Positions 17,759 through 27,115 of a stretch of 55,485 bases of DNA are shown here, in pieces; the first letter of the stretch is position 1; each line of letters begins with the position of its first letter. A program made the position numbers and the translations under genes. Below the pieces are notes generated by a model. That model saw nothing but the letters and a program-made list of their open reading frames with translations. It did no database searches and was not told the DNA's origin. This stretch comes from Ezakiella sp. (GTDB lineage Bacteria > Bacillota > Clostridia > Tissierellales > Peptoniphilaceae), in contig JALEOH010000002.1 in the NCBI GenBank assembly GCA_022766605.1, positions 1 through 55,485 on the forward strand. The letters are read 5' to 3'.

Positions 17759-19543
17759 ATGAAATCAGAAGAGAAGATTAAAAAATTAAGAGCAATTATG
17801 GAGAGGGAGGGGATTGATTATTTTATAATTCCAACCTCCGACCCACATATGAGCGAATATGTGCTTGATCGTTATAAATCAAGAGTTTATATGACTGGAT
17901 TTACAGGATCAGCGGGATGGGCAGTAGTCACTAAAGACAAAGCACTCCTTTGGGCTGATGGAAGATATCATGTGCAGGCTGCTAAGGAGATTAAAAATAC
18001 TCCATTTGAGCTTATGAAATGGGGACTTGATGGAGTTCCTACTTGGCAAGAGTGGCTTGAGGAAAAAGTAGAGGATGGGGAAGTGATAGGATTTAATGGA
18101 GAAATCGCTCCTGTTTCCATGCTCGATAATATAAAAAAATTATTTCCAAATAATAAGCTCGTCTATGATAAAGACATAATAGGAGAATTTTGGGAGCAAA
18201 GACCAGAGCTTCCTAAGGGAAAGGCATTTATCTTAGGTGAAGAATATACTGGAATTAGTCCGACTGAAAAGCTTGAAAAAGTTCGCGAGAGGATGGATGA
18301 AGAAGGCGTAAGCTCGATATATATCGCAAGTCTTCCAGATATTTGCTATCTACTCAATTTGCGCGGAAGCGATGATCTATATACTCCAATAGTTGTTAGT
18401 TATCTATTGATCGATAGAAGCTCTGCAACGCTATTTGTAAGCGAAAACAAAATCGATCAAACGGTAAATGGATATTTGAAAAAACATGCCGTTAAAATCA
18501 GACCATATGAGGAGATTGTAGATGCACTTAAATCGCTCAATAAAGAGGACATGGTTTGGCTAGATCCTAATATGACCTCCGCTCTTCACTATAAATTGAT
18601 TGAAGAAAATGCAAATATATTTGAATTAGAGCTTCCATCGACCACTATGAAGGCTGTAAAGAATGAAGTCGAAATAGCCAATACGAGAAAGGCTCATATA
18701 ATTGACGGCGTTGCGCTTACTCGCTATCTATTTTGGATTAAGGACAATGCCGGCAAAATAGATATGGATGAGTTTTCAGCAGAGGAAAAACTGCATGAAT
18801 TTAGATCGGAGGGCGAAGGCTTTTTAGGAGAAAGCTTTAAGACCATTTCTGCATATAGGGCAAATGCTGCTATGGCTCACTATTCGGCAAGTGAAAAGGC
18901 TCATGATAAAATAAAAGATGACGGAATATATTTGGTAGACTCGGGCGGACAATATTACAGTGGAACGACCGATGTAACCCGTACTATTACCCTTGGCGAG
19001 CCAACCAGAGAGGAGATAAATGACTACACTCTTACTCTTAAGGGTCATATCAGATTATTTCTTGCTAAATTTATTAAAGGTGCAAGTGGTCATTATATTG
19101 ATATACTTGCTCGTGAAGCTATGTGGAAAGAGGGAATTGACTTTAAGCATGGCACTGGTCATGGCGTTGGCCATGTGCTTGGAGTTCATGAGGGGCCACA
19201 TAGGATATCAACCGCGCCTAGTAGCGTGGCACTTGTTCCTGGGATGGTAGTAAGCAATGAACCGGGAATCTATCGTGAGGGCAAGCATGGTATTAGAATT
19301 GAAAATCTAGTTGTGGTTCAAGAATACAAGACTACGCAGTTTGGCACTTTCTATGGATTTGAAAACCTTACCTTCACTCCATATGAACGCGAACTTATCG
19401 ATGTAAGCATATTGACAGAAGAAGAAATAGATTATATCGATAATTATCATGCTGAATGTTTGAATAAATTGATTCATGGCATGAAGACGCCTGAAGAAAA
19501 AGAAAAATTAAAAGAGGTTACCAAGCCACTTGTTCGACATTAA
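17759..19543 (+). CDS. Aminopeptidase P family (M24B, Xaa-Pro aminopeptidase)
   Basis: Cytoplasmic metallopeptidase removing residues before proline. The length of 594 fits the three-domain eukaryotic-like form: two creatinase N-terminal domains (about 1-305), then the pita-bread catalytic domain. Metal ligands are visible: the first Asp in YLVDSGGQYYSG and the second in TTDVTRT (about 393-406), His in HGTGHGVGHVLGVHEGPH (about 463), and Glu in NEPGIYREGKHGIRIENL (about 499-516). An AGGAGGAAAT ribosome-binding site precedes the ATG. The 3' end overlaps the TTG start of uvrC by 14 bp. Confidence 0.93.
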   Translation: MKSEEKIKKLRAIMEREGIDYFIIPTSDPHMSEYVLDRYKSRVYMTGFTGSAGWAVVTKDKALLWADGRYHVQAAKEIKNTPFELMKWGLDGVPTWQEWLEEKVEDGEVIGFNGEIAPVSMLDNIKKLFPNNKLVYDKDIIGEFWEQRPELPKGKAFILGEEYTGISPTEKLEKVRERMDEEGVSSIYIASLPDICYLLNLRGSDDLYTPIVVSYLLIDRSSATLFVSENKIDQTVNGYLKKHAVKIRPYEEIVDALKSLNKEDMVWLDPNMTSALHYKLIEENANIFELELPSTTMKAVKNEVEIANTRKAHIIDGVALTRYLFWIKDNAGKIDMDEFSAEEKLHEFRSEGEGFLGESFKTISAYRANAAMAHYSASEKAHDKIKDDGIYLVDSGGQYYSGTTDVTRTITLGEPTREEINDYTLTLKGHIRLFLAKFIKGASGHYIDILAREAMWKEGIDFKHGTGHGVGHVLGVHEGPHRISTAPSSVALVPGMVVSNEPGIYREGKHGIRIENLVVVQEYKTTQFGTFYGFENLTFTPYERELIDVSILTEEEIDYIDNYHAECLNKLIHGMKTPEEKEKLKEVTKPLVRH

Positions 19544-21347
19544 AGAAGAACTAAAAAAGCTCCCGACTAAGCCGGGAGTTTACATAATGAAAGATCGCAA
19601 TGACGATATCATTTATGTTGGTAAGGCAAAAAATCTTAGAAATAGAGTAAGAAGCTATTTTAATAATTCGGACAAAGCCCCAAAAGTTGCTTCAATGGTT
19701 AAGCATATCGATCATTTTGAATATATAATAGTTGACTCCGAGGTAGAGAGTCTTGTTTTGGAGAGCAATTTAATAAAGGCCAATACTCCTAAATACAATG
19801 TCCTTTTAAGAGATGATAAACAATATCCATATCTAAAACTGACTAATGAGCCATATCCAAGGCTAATAAAGACCCGTGAACTAAAGGACGACGGAGGCAA
19901 ATACTGGGGGCCATTTCCAAATGCGGGGGCAGTTAATGTTGCTCTCGAGTGGTGGGAAAATATTTATCGCCTTCGTAAGCGAGGAAGATATATCGATAGG
20001 ATATATAAGCCCTGCTTGAATTATTTTATCGACAGATGCGATGCCCCATGTGCTGGTCTTATTAGTGAAGAGGACTATATGAAAAAATTGATCGAACCTC
20101 TTGATTTCTTACGCGGCAAAAATCAAAATACTCTTACTAGATTGGAAGAGCTAATGATGAAATATTCAGAGAATATGGAATATGAAAAGGCAGCCAAGGT
20201 GAAATTTGCAATAGATCAAATCAGTCAATTGCGCGAAGAACAAAAGATTACTGAGCCACTTGGAGATTCAAGGGATTATGTTGCATATGCAAAGGCAGAT
20301 GATATATTTCTAGTAGAGGTCTTTTTTCAACGCGATGGTAAGATGATAGGCAAGGATAATTTTGTATTAAATAATCTTGGAGATAGTGAAGCGGAGATGC
20401 TAGAGGAATTTATTAAGCAGTATTATCTTAATATTTCCAATCCACCAAGTGAATTAATTCTTGAAATCGAGCCTGCAAATATGGAATTATTAGATGAGGC
20501 TTTAAAAAATCGTGGCAAGCTAATTACTAAAATTTTCGTCCCAAAGCGAGGGGAGAAGAGAAATATAATTATGCTAGTAAAAAAGAATGCTATGGAAGAA
20601 ATGGCAAAGCACAAGTCGCGCTTGCTAAGAAAGACCAAGACCAATGAAAAGGCTCTAACCAGTCTCGCCACCTTAATTGGAACAGGAGAATATCCATCTA
20701 GGATAGAATCATTTGACATATCCCATATTCAAGGGACCGATGCTGTTGGAGCGATGGTGGTATTTCGAGATGGCAATCCAAATAGAAATGCATATAGGCG
20801 ATTTAAGATTAAGTCAGTGAAAAATGCGAGAGATGACCTTGCAAGTATGGAAGAGGTGTTGACGAGAAGATATAAGAGATTGATTGACAAATCCGCAGGA
20901 TTTAACGAAGCTCCAGATCTTATTTTAATGGACGGTGGAAGTACTCAAATTGCAGTTGCCAAGAAAGTGTTAAATGAGCTAAAGTTAGATATTCCCGTTA
21001 TGGGTATGGTAAAAGACGACACTCATACTACTCGTGCTTTAATATATGAAAAAATTGAATATGAACTTAGAGATGATCGCGAACTATTTACTTTTATTAC
21101 TAGCTTACAAAATGAAGTGCATAGATTTGCAATTAGTTATCACAAGAGTCTAAGGGGAAAGTCCATGATAAAATCGCAACTCGACGGAATTAAAGGCATT
21201 GGCCCCAAGCGAAAAAAGATCTTGATGGAAAAGTATGGGAGTATTGAAAAAATAAAAAATGCCGACATTGAAGAGCTTGCCAAGCTTCCTGGCATGAATG
21301 AAAATGCAGCAAGGTCTGTAAAAGAAGAATTAGCAGAATATAAATAA
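19530..21347 (+). CDS. uvrC: Excinuclease ABC subunit C
   Basis: The nuclease subunit of nucleotide excision repair, making both incisions. The N-terminal GIY-YIG domain (PTKPGVYIMKDRNDDIIYVGKAKNLRNRV), a Cys-containing segment (YKPCLNYFIDRCDAPC), a UVR motif (MKYSENMEYEKAAKVK), the RNase-H-like C-terminal nuclease (SFDISHIQGTDAVGAMVVF, LILMDGG) and terminal helix-hairpin-helix repeats (GIKGIGPKRKK, LAKLPGMNENAARS) appear in order. The length of 605 is normal. The start is TTG 19530 inside the preceding gene; the translation from there begins just before the GIY-YIG domain and no ATG fits better. Confidence 0.96.
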   Translation: MFDIKEELKKLPTKPGVYIMKDRNDDIIYVGKAKNLRNRVRSYFNNSDKAPKVASMVKHIDHFEYIIVDSEVESLVLESNLIKANTPKYNVLLRDDKQYPYLKLTNEPYPRLIKTRELKDDGGKYWGPFPNAGAVNVALEWWENIYRLRKRGRYIDRIYKPCLNYFIDRCDAPCAGLISEEDYMKKLIEPLDFLRGKNQNTLTRLEELMMKYSENMEYEKAAKVKFAIDQISQLREEQKITEPLGDSRDYVAYAKADDIFLVEVFFQRDGKMIGKDNFVLNNLGDSEAEMLEEFIKQYYLNISNPPSELILEIEPANMELLDEALKNRGKLITKIFVPKRGEKRNIIMLVKKNAMEEMAKHKSRLLRKTKTNEKALTSLATLIGTGEYPSRIESFDISHIQGTDAVGAMVVFRDGNPNRNAYRRFKIKSVKNARDDLASMEEVLTRRYKRLIDKSAGFNEAPDLILMDGGSTQIAVAKKVLNELKLDIPVMGMVKDDTHTTRALIYEKIEYELRDDRELFTFITSLQNEVHRFAISYHKSLRGKSMIKSQLDGIKGIGPKRKKILMEKYGSIEKIKNADIEELAKLPGMNENAARSVKEELAEYK

Positions 21348-21414
21348 ATATGAATATAGATTGATTTATATTTTAAAAACGATTTATTCAACTAAAAGAT
21401 GTGATTCAAATTGC

Positions 21415-21443
21415 TTGACAAAAAAATCCTTTAGTTGTAGAAT
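21415..21443 (+). promoter_or_regulatory. Promoter of nifJ
   Basis: TTGACA (21415-21420), 17-bp spacer, TAGAAT (21438-21443). Transcription would start near 21450, leaving a 65-nt leader. Confidence 0.78.
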
Positions 21444-21461
21444 AAATATATAAATGGTTTT

Positions 21462-21484
21462 AGGCTCCAGATGGGCTAGAGCCT
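21462..21484 (+). promoter_or_regulatory. Leader hairpin upstream of nifJ
   Basis: AGGCTC (21462-21467) pairs with GAGCCT (21479-21484) in the 5' leader. There is no clean T-tract after it, so it is more likely an mRNA-stabilising or regulatory stem than a terminator. Confidence 0.45.
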
Positions 21485-21514
21485 TTAAGCCATGTCTTAA
21501 AGATGGAGGTATAT

Positions 21515-24500
21515 ATGACTAAGACATTTAAAACGATGGACGGGAACACCGCAGCTGCTCACGTAAGCTATGCTTTTACTGATGTAGCGGCAATTTATCC
21601 TATTACGCCATCATCCAATATGGCGGAATATGTTGATGAATGGGCTTCTCAAGGTAGACTCAATTTATTTGGCCAAAAAGTATTAGTTAAGGAAATGCAA
21701 TCGGAGGCTGGTGCAGCAGGAGCTGTGCATGGTTCGTTGCAAGCGGGTGCGCTAACAACTACATACACAGCAAGTCAAGGCTTGTTGTTGATGATTCCAA
21801 ATATGTATATAATTGCTGGTGAATTATTACCAGCTGTTTTCCATGTTTCGGCAAGAGCAGTTGCTAGTCACGCACTATCGATCTTTGGAGATCAATCAGA
21901 CGTTATGGCATGTAGACAAACTGGATTTGCACTACTTGCAAGTGGTTCAGTTCAAGAGGTTATGGACATGGCTTCTGTTGCTCACTTAGCAGCAATTAAG
22001 GGAAGAGTTCCATTCCTACACTTCTTCGATGGATTTAGAACAAGTCATGAAATTCAAAGAATAGAAGTAATGGATTATGAAGATCTCAGAGATCTAGTCG
22101 ACTACGATGCAATTAAGGAATTTAGACAAAGAGCTCTTAATCCAGAAAATCCTGTTACAAGAGGTACTGCTGAAAATGGCGATATTTTCTTCCAAGCAGC
22201 AGAAGCTTCTAATAAATATTATGAAGATATAGTTGAGATAGTTGCTGACTATATGAAAGAGATTTCAAGGATTACTGGTCGCAGCTATCATCCATTCGAT
22301 TATTATGGAGATCCTGAAGCTGAAAGAGTAATCATTGCAATGGGATCTGTAACAGATACAATCGAAGAAACATGTGATTATTTAAATGCAAATGGAGAAA
22401 AGGTTGGCGTTATTAAAGTTAGACTGTATCGTCCATTCTCTGAAAAATATTTCTTCGATGTCCTACCAAAGAGTGTAAAGAAAATTGCAGTTCTTGATCG
22501 CACTAAAGAAAAGGGAGCAGGAGCTGAGCCATTACACTTAGACATTTTACAAGCTTTTTATCGCAAGGATGCTCAACCAATTATCGTTGGTGGTAGATAT
22601 GGTCTTTCAAGTAAGGATACAACACCATCTCAAATTAAGGCGGTCTATGATAATCTATCAAAAGACGAGCCAAAGGACAATTTCACAATTGGAATTGAAG
22701 ATGATGTAACATTCCACAGCCTTGAGGTTAAGGATATTATAAATACTGAACCAGAAGGAACTATTAGATGTAAGTTCTGGGGATTTGGATCAGATGGTAC
22801 AGTTGGAGCTAATAAATCTGCTATTAAAATTATAGGCGACGACTCTGGACTATATGCACAAGGATATTTTGACTATGACTCCAAGAAGAGTGGCGGTGTA
22901 ACTTGCTCACACTTGAGATTTGGTAAGCAACCGATTAAGTCAACCTATCTAATCAGCCATGCTGACTTTATTTCATGTTCAAAGCAAGCTTATGTATACA
23001 ACTACGATCTACTTGAAGGCTTAAGGCCAGGTGGAACTTTCCTATTAAACTGTCTATGGGAAGATGATGAATTGGAGGCAAATCTACCAGATAATTTGAA
23101 AAAGTATATTGCTGAAAATGACATTCAATTCTATACTATAAATGCAACGAAGATTGCAGGAGAAATTGGGCTTGGTGGTAGAATCAATATGGTTATGCAA
23201 GCTGCTTTCTTTAAGCTATCGGAAGTGCTTCCTCTAGAAGATGCTGTTAGACATTTAAAGGATGAGGTTGTCAAAAACTATGGCAAGAAGGGTGAAGCAG
23301 TTGTAAATATGAACTATGAAGCAATTGATCGCGGAATTGATGCTCTTCATAAGATCGATGTTCCAGAAAGTTGGAAGAATATCGAAATTAAAGAAGAAAA
23401 AGTCGATGAATCAAGACCAAAATTCGTCCGCGAAATTGCAGATGTAATGAATAGAATGCAAGGAAAGACACTTCCTGTTTCCGCATTTACAGGCAAATAT
23501 GTAGATGGTACTTTTGAAATGGGCACAGCAGCTTATGAAAAAAGAGCAATTGCAGTCCATGTACCACAATGGAAGATTGAAAATTGTATTCAATGTAATC
23601 AATGTTCATTAGTATGCCCACACGCATGTATTAGACCATTCCTTCTAACTGAAGAAGAGGCTGCTAATAAACCAGCTGAATTTGAAACTAAAAAGGCAAA
23701 TGGCAAGGGTTTAAATATCTATGAATATAGAATCCAGGTAAGCGTACTCGATTGTACAGGATGTGGAAACTGTGCTGATATATGTCCTGCAAAAGAAAAA
23801 GCACTTGTAATGATGCCATTTGAAGAAGAATATCATCCACAAAAAGAAAATTGGGAATATGCAATTTCACTTTCTGAAAAGAAGGATGTTATGGATAAAT
23901 ATAGCTTAAAGGGAAGCCAATTTAACAAGCCATATCTCGAGTTCTCAGGTGCATGTGCAGGCTGCGGAGAAACACCATATGCAAAATTGATCACTCAACT
24001 CTATGGCGACCACATGATGATAGCAAATGCAACTGGTTGTTCATCTATTTGGGGTGGATCAGCTCCAAGTACACCATATTGTACAGATTGTGATGGAAGA
24101 GGTCCAGCATGGGCAAACTCTCTATTTGAAGACAATGCTGAATATGGTTATGGTATGGCTCTTGCTAATCGTCAAATCAGAGATAAGATTGAAGAATTGA
24201 TGAGTGAATTAATTGAGCTTGATGCAAATTCAGAATTAAATGAAATTCTAAAATATTGGATAGAAAATAAAAATGATACTCCAGCAACTAAGGATGTCTA
24301 TGGTAAACTCGTAACAGGTAATTTTGATCTAAAGGGCAATGCTCGTGCAGAAGAACTTCTAAATGAAATCATGGAAAGAAAAGATTATCTAGTAAAGAAA
24401 TCCATTTGGGTCTTTGGTGGAGACGGCTGGGCATATGACATCGGCTTTGGTGGTCTTGATCATGTACTTGCAAGTGGCGAAGACATCAATATATTTGTAA

Positions 24501-25114
24501 TGGATACTGAAGTTTATTCCAATACTGGTGGTCAAAGCTCTAAGGCTACTCCTCTTGCTGCAATTGCAAAATTTGCTGCATCTGGTAAGAGAATTAGAAA
24601 GAAAGATCTCGGTCTAATGATGACAAGTTATGGATATGTATATGTTGCTCAAATCGCTCTTGGTGCAAATATGAATCAAACATTAAAAGCATTAAAAGAA
24701 GCTGAAAGTTATAATGGTCCATCATTAGTTATTGCTTATGCGCCATGTATTTCTCATGGATTGAAGCAAGGTATGGGCAGGACTATTGCAACAGAAAAGC
24801 AAGCAGTTGACTGTGGATATTGGCATCTGTATCGCTATGATCCAAGACTAGAAGAACAAGGGAAGAATCCATTCCAACTCGACTCGAAAGAGCCAAAGGA
24901 ATCTTTCCAAGACTTCTTAAATGGCGAAGTAAGATATACTTCATTAAAGAGAAGCTTCCCACAAGAGGCAGAAGAGCTCTTTAAGATTGCTGAACTTGAA
25001 GCAAAGAGAAAATATATCCACTATAAACAATTAGCTGATGCTGATCCAATTGTTGTAGAACAATCTGCATCAGAAGCAGTTGAAGATGTGAAAGAATTAG
25101 AAAATACAAAATAA
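21515..25114 (+). CDS. nifJ: Pyruvate:ferredoxin (flavodoxin) oxidoreductase, single-chain
   Basis: Oxidises pyruvate to acetyl-CoA and CO2 while reducing ferredoxin; central to anaerobic fermentation. The homodimeric single-chain form of about 1200 residues has domains in order: N-terminal pyruvate-binding domain (FKTMDGNTAAAHVSYAFTDVAAIYPITPSS), a gamma-type domain, and a two-[4Fe-4S] ferredoxin domain with CIQCNQCSLVCPHAC (about 690) and CTGCGNCADICPA (about 745). The TPP domain then has CAGCGETPYAKL (about 812), a third cluster-binding stretch, and GGDGWAYDIGFGGLDH. I start at ATG 21515 (MTKTFKTMDG) because the in-frame ATG at 21503 overlaps the GGAGG ribosome-binding site. It is monocistronic between its own promoter and terminator. 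Confidence 0.97.
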   Translation: MTKTFKTMDGNTAAAHVSYAFTDVAAIYPITPSSNMAEYVDEWASQGRLNLFGQKVLVKEMQSEAGAAGAVHGSLQAGALTTTYTASQGLLLMIPNMYIIAGELLPAVFHVSARAVASHALSIFGDQSDVMACRQTGFALLASGSVQEVMDMASVAHLAAIKGRVPFLHFFDGFRTSHEIQRIEVMDYEDLRDLVDYDAIKEFRQRALNPENPVTRGTAENGDIFFQAAEASNKYYEDIVEIVADYMKEISRITGRSYHPFDYYGDPEAERVIIAMGSVTDTIEETCDYLNANGEKVGVIKVRLYRPFSEKYFFDVLPKSVKKIAVLDRTKEKGAGAEPLHLDILQAFYRKDAQPIIVGGRYGLSSKDTTPSQIKAVYDNLSKDEPKDNFTIGIEDDVTFHSLEVKDIINTEPEGTIRCKFWGFGSDGTVGANKSAIKIIGDDSGLYAQGYFDYDSKKSGGVTCSHLRFGKQPIKSTYLISHADFISCSKQAYVYNYDLLEGLRPGGTFLLNCLWEDDELEANLPDNLKKYIAENDIQFYTINATKIAGEIGLGGRINMVMQAAFFKLSEVLPLEDAVRHLKDEVVKNYGKKGEAVVNMNYEAIDRGIDALHKIDVPESWKNIEIKEEKVDESRPKFVREIADVMNRMQGKTLPVSAFTGKYVDGTFEMGTAAYEKRAIAVHVPQWKIENCIQCNQCSLVCPHACIRPFLLTEEEAANKPAEFETKKANGKGLNIYEYRIQVSVLDCTGCGNCADICPAKEKALVMMPFEEEYHPQKENWEYAISLSEKKDVMDKYSLKGSQFNKPYLEFSGACAGCGETPYAKLITQLYGDHMMIANATGCSSIWGGSAPSTPYCTDCDGRGPAWANSLFEDNAEYGYGMALANRQIRDKIEELMSELIELDANSELNEILKYWIENKNDTPATKDVYGKLVTGNFDLKGNARAEELLNEIMERKDYLVKKSIWVFGGDGWAYDIGFGGLDHVLASGEDINIFVMDTEVYSNTGGQSSKATPLAAIAKFAASGKRIRKKDLGLMMTSYGYVYVAQIALGANMNQTLKALKEAESYNGPSLVIAYAPCISHGLKQGMGRTIATEKQAVDCGYWHLYRYDPRLEEQGKNPFQLDSKEPKESFQDFLNGEVRYTSLKRSFPQEAEELFKIAELEAKRKYIHYKQLADADPIVVEQSASEAVEDVKELENTK

Positions 25115-25125
25115 ACCAGTAGATT

Positions 25126-25152
25126 AAGAGCTCCAACAATTGGAGCTCTTTT
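25126..25152 (+). terminator. Terminator of nifJ
   Basis: Perfect 11-bp stem AAGAGCTCCAA / TTGGAGCTCTT with a 3-nt loop, then TT. It lies 12 bp after the nifJ stop. Confidence 0.85.
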
Positions 25153-25177
25153 ACTAAAATGTATTAGCTATAAAAAA

Positions 25178-25207
25178 TATCTATAGCAAACCAAAATGTT
25201 ATAGATA
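25178..25207. promoter_or_regulatory. Inverted repeat upstream of ABC operon, candidate operator
   Basis: TATCTATA (25178-25185) and TATAGATA (25200-25207) are perfect inverted 8-mers separated by 14 bp, just upstream of the -35 element at 25215. The position suits a regulator-binding site. Part of it (TATAGATAAAATT) recurs upstream of the gene at 32529. Function not demonstrated. Confidence 0.4.
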
Positions 25208-25214
25208 AAATTAA

Positions 25215-25244
25215 TTGGAAAAAGCTCTCTTACTGTTATATAAT
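25215..25244 (+). promoter_or_regulatory. Candidate promoter of ABC/molybdoenzyme operon
   Basis: TTGGAA (25215-25220), 18-bp spacer, TATAAT (25239-25244). A GGGG...CCCC pair (about 25254-25275) sits in the following leader. Confidence 0.55.
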
Positions 25245-25299
25245 ATTAACGGTGGGGGAGTTTTTTAATGCCCCAAATTTATAAAATGAGGAGGATATA

Positions 25300-26331
25300 T
25301 TGGATATAAAGTCTGGAGAAAAGACCAAATATGTTGCAAAGACTCGTGAAGAACTTTTCAAGCTCGAAGCTAAAAAGAAGAGTAAAGCAGGTCATGTATG
25401 GGATCGCATTATAACATTTTTGCCAGCTTTAATGGGAATAATCCACTTAGTCGAGTATTATTATATGCCAAATCACGCTAATAATGCTAATACTCATGTA
25501 TATGGTATTTTCATTGGAGTATTAACCATAGTTTGTCTTATTGCAGCTATAGTAGGTTTTTTTAGTGAGAAAATTTATTATAAGTTTAGATATAAAGCAC
25601 CATTTTTTACTTTTGTATATTTGATATTGATGGGCTATGACATCTTAACACTAAAGACTGGCACACTTATTATGCCGTATTTTCCATGGGTAGACCTGGT
25701 TTTTAATGCAGCAATTGCAGATAGAGCTTATTTATTGGATTGCGTCAAAAATTCTCTTATACTCTTGTTTACTGGATATGGCATTGGAGTTGCATTGGGC
25801 ATAATAACGGGTATTGCATGTGGATATAGCAAAAAGGTAAGATATTGGATAGAGCCATTTATTAAATTATTAGGACCCATCCCAAGCACTACATGGCTGC
25901 CACTTGTAATGGTATTAATGAGTTCGTTATTTAAGGGTGCGGTTTTTATCATTGCTCTTGGAGTATGGTTCTCGGTTACAATTGCAACCATAACTGGCAT
26001 CACAAATATCAATAGAGAATTTTTCTTTGCCGCAAAGACTCTTGGAGCCAAGGAAAATCAGCTAATTACAAAAATTGCAATTCCAAGTGCTCTCCCAAGC
26101 ATATTGCAAGGTATGACACAGGGAATGAGCTCAGCTTGTACTTCACTTTTGGTTGCAGAAATGCTCGGCGTTGAGTCTGGCCTTGGCTGGTATATCACTT
26201 GGCAAAAATCATGGGCAGAATTTCCAAAGATGTATGCGGCTATCGTTATAATTTGTTTGGTATTTATAGTCGTCAACTGGCTATTAAATCGTGTTAAGAA
26301 ATCATTATTAAAATGGCAGGAGGCAGCATAA
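25300..26331 (+). CDS. ABC transporter permease (NitT/TauT-type)
   Basis: Inner-membrane permease of the BPD_transp_1 fold, SsuC/TauC-like. The N-terminal third (about 33-125) has extra hydrophobic segments (FLPALMGIIHLVEYYY, GIFIGVLTIVCLIAAIVGFF, FFTFVYLILMGYDIL). The core from about 147 shows NSLILLFTGYGIGVALGIITG and the ATPase-contact EAA-like loop AAKTLGAKENQLITKIAIPSALPSI. The start is TTG 25300, chosen because of the strong GAGGAGGATATA upstream. Family members are usually about 250-270 residues, so this 343-residue protein carries an extra N-terminal membrane domain. Its stop overlaps the start of the ATPase gene by one base. Confidence 0.9.
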   Translation: MDIKSGEKTKYVAKTREELFKLEAKKKSKAGHVWDRIITFLPALMGIIHLVEYYYMPNHANNANTHVYGIFIGVLTIVCLIAAIVGFFSEKIYYKFRYKAPFFTFVYLILMGYDILTLKTGTLIMPYFPWVDLVFNAAIADRAYLLDCVKNSLILLFTGYGIGVALGIITGIACGYSKKVRYWIEPFIKLLGPIPSTTWLPLVMVLMSSLFKGAVFIIALGVWFSVTIATITGITNINREFFFAAKTLGAKENQLITKIAIPSALPSILQGMTQGMSSACTSLLVAEMLGVESGLGWYITWQKSWAEFPKMYAAIVIICLVFIVVNWLLNRVKKSLLKWQEAA

Positions 26332-27104
26332 TGGGAGAATTAGTATTAAAAGATATAACTAAATCCTTTGCTAGAATTGATAAAGATGGCATAACTCACG
26401 CACTTGGAAATATTAATATAACTATTGAGCAAGGCGAATTTATAAGCATAGTTGGGGCATCTGGCTGTGGCAAATCCACAATGTTAAGGCTTATTGCAGG
26501 ATTAATTCCACCTACTAGTGGAGAGATAATTCTGGATGGACAAGCAATAAGTGGAACAAGTCCCGATAGAGGCATGGTTTTTCAATCGCCAACATTATTT
26601 CCATGGCTAACGGTTCGTCAAAATGTAGCCTTTGGTCTTAAAGTGCAGAAGAAAAATGACCAGCTGCATAGAGTTGATGAACTAATCAATATGATAGGCT
26701 TAAAGGAATTTGCCGATTCATATCCCAATCAACTATCCGGAGGCATGGCTCAAAGGGTCTCGCTTATTAGGACTATGATAAATGAGCCTGAAGTATTTTT
26801 ATTAGATGAACCACTAGGCGCACTAGATGCCTTTACTAGAATGAATATACAAGATGAGTTGATCGATATGTGGAGGAAGGGAAATTCCACCATGATAATG
26901 GTTACACACGATGTTGACGAAGCAATTTATATGTCGACTAAGGTCATTATTATGGGACCAAATCCAGGACATATCATCGAAGTGCTAGATATCGACATGC
27001 CAATGGGAGATAGGAATCGTATTTCCGACCAATTTATTGAATATAGAAAGCATATTATGGATAAGCTCAACATGGGTCATAATATAAAAAATGAAGGAAG
27101 ATAG
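26331..27104 (+). CDS. ABC transporter ATP-binding protein (NitT/TauT-type)
   Basis: Cytoplasmic ATPase powering the importer. Walker A GASGCGKST, the Q-loop VFQSPTLFPWLT, signature LSGGMAQR, Walker B VFLLDEPLGALD and the switch His in MVTHDVDEAIY are all present. The length is 257 residues from ATG 26331, preferred over the in-frame ATG 26313 because CAGGAGG lies properly in front of 26331. It shares the TAATG junction with the permease gene. The family transports nitrate, taurine, sulfonates, thiamine precursors and other small molecules; this sequence alone does not say which. Confidence 0.95.
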   Translation: MGELVLKDITKSFARIDKDGITHALGNINITIEQGEFISIVGASGCGKSTMLRLIAGLIPPTSGEIILDGQAISGTSPDRGMVFQSPTLFPWLTVRQNVAFGLKVQKKNDQLHRVDELINMIGLKEFADSYPNQLSGGMAQRVSLIRTMINEPEVFLLDEPLGALDAFTRMNIQDELIDMWRKGNSTMIMVTHDVDEAIYMSTKVIIMGPNPGHIIEVLDIDMPMGDRNRISDQFIEYRKHIMDKLNMGHNIKNEGR

Positions 27105-27115
27105 GAGGTAGTTTT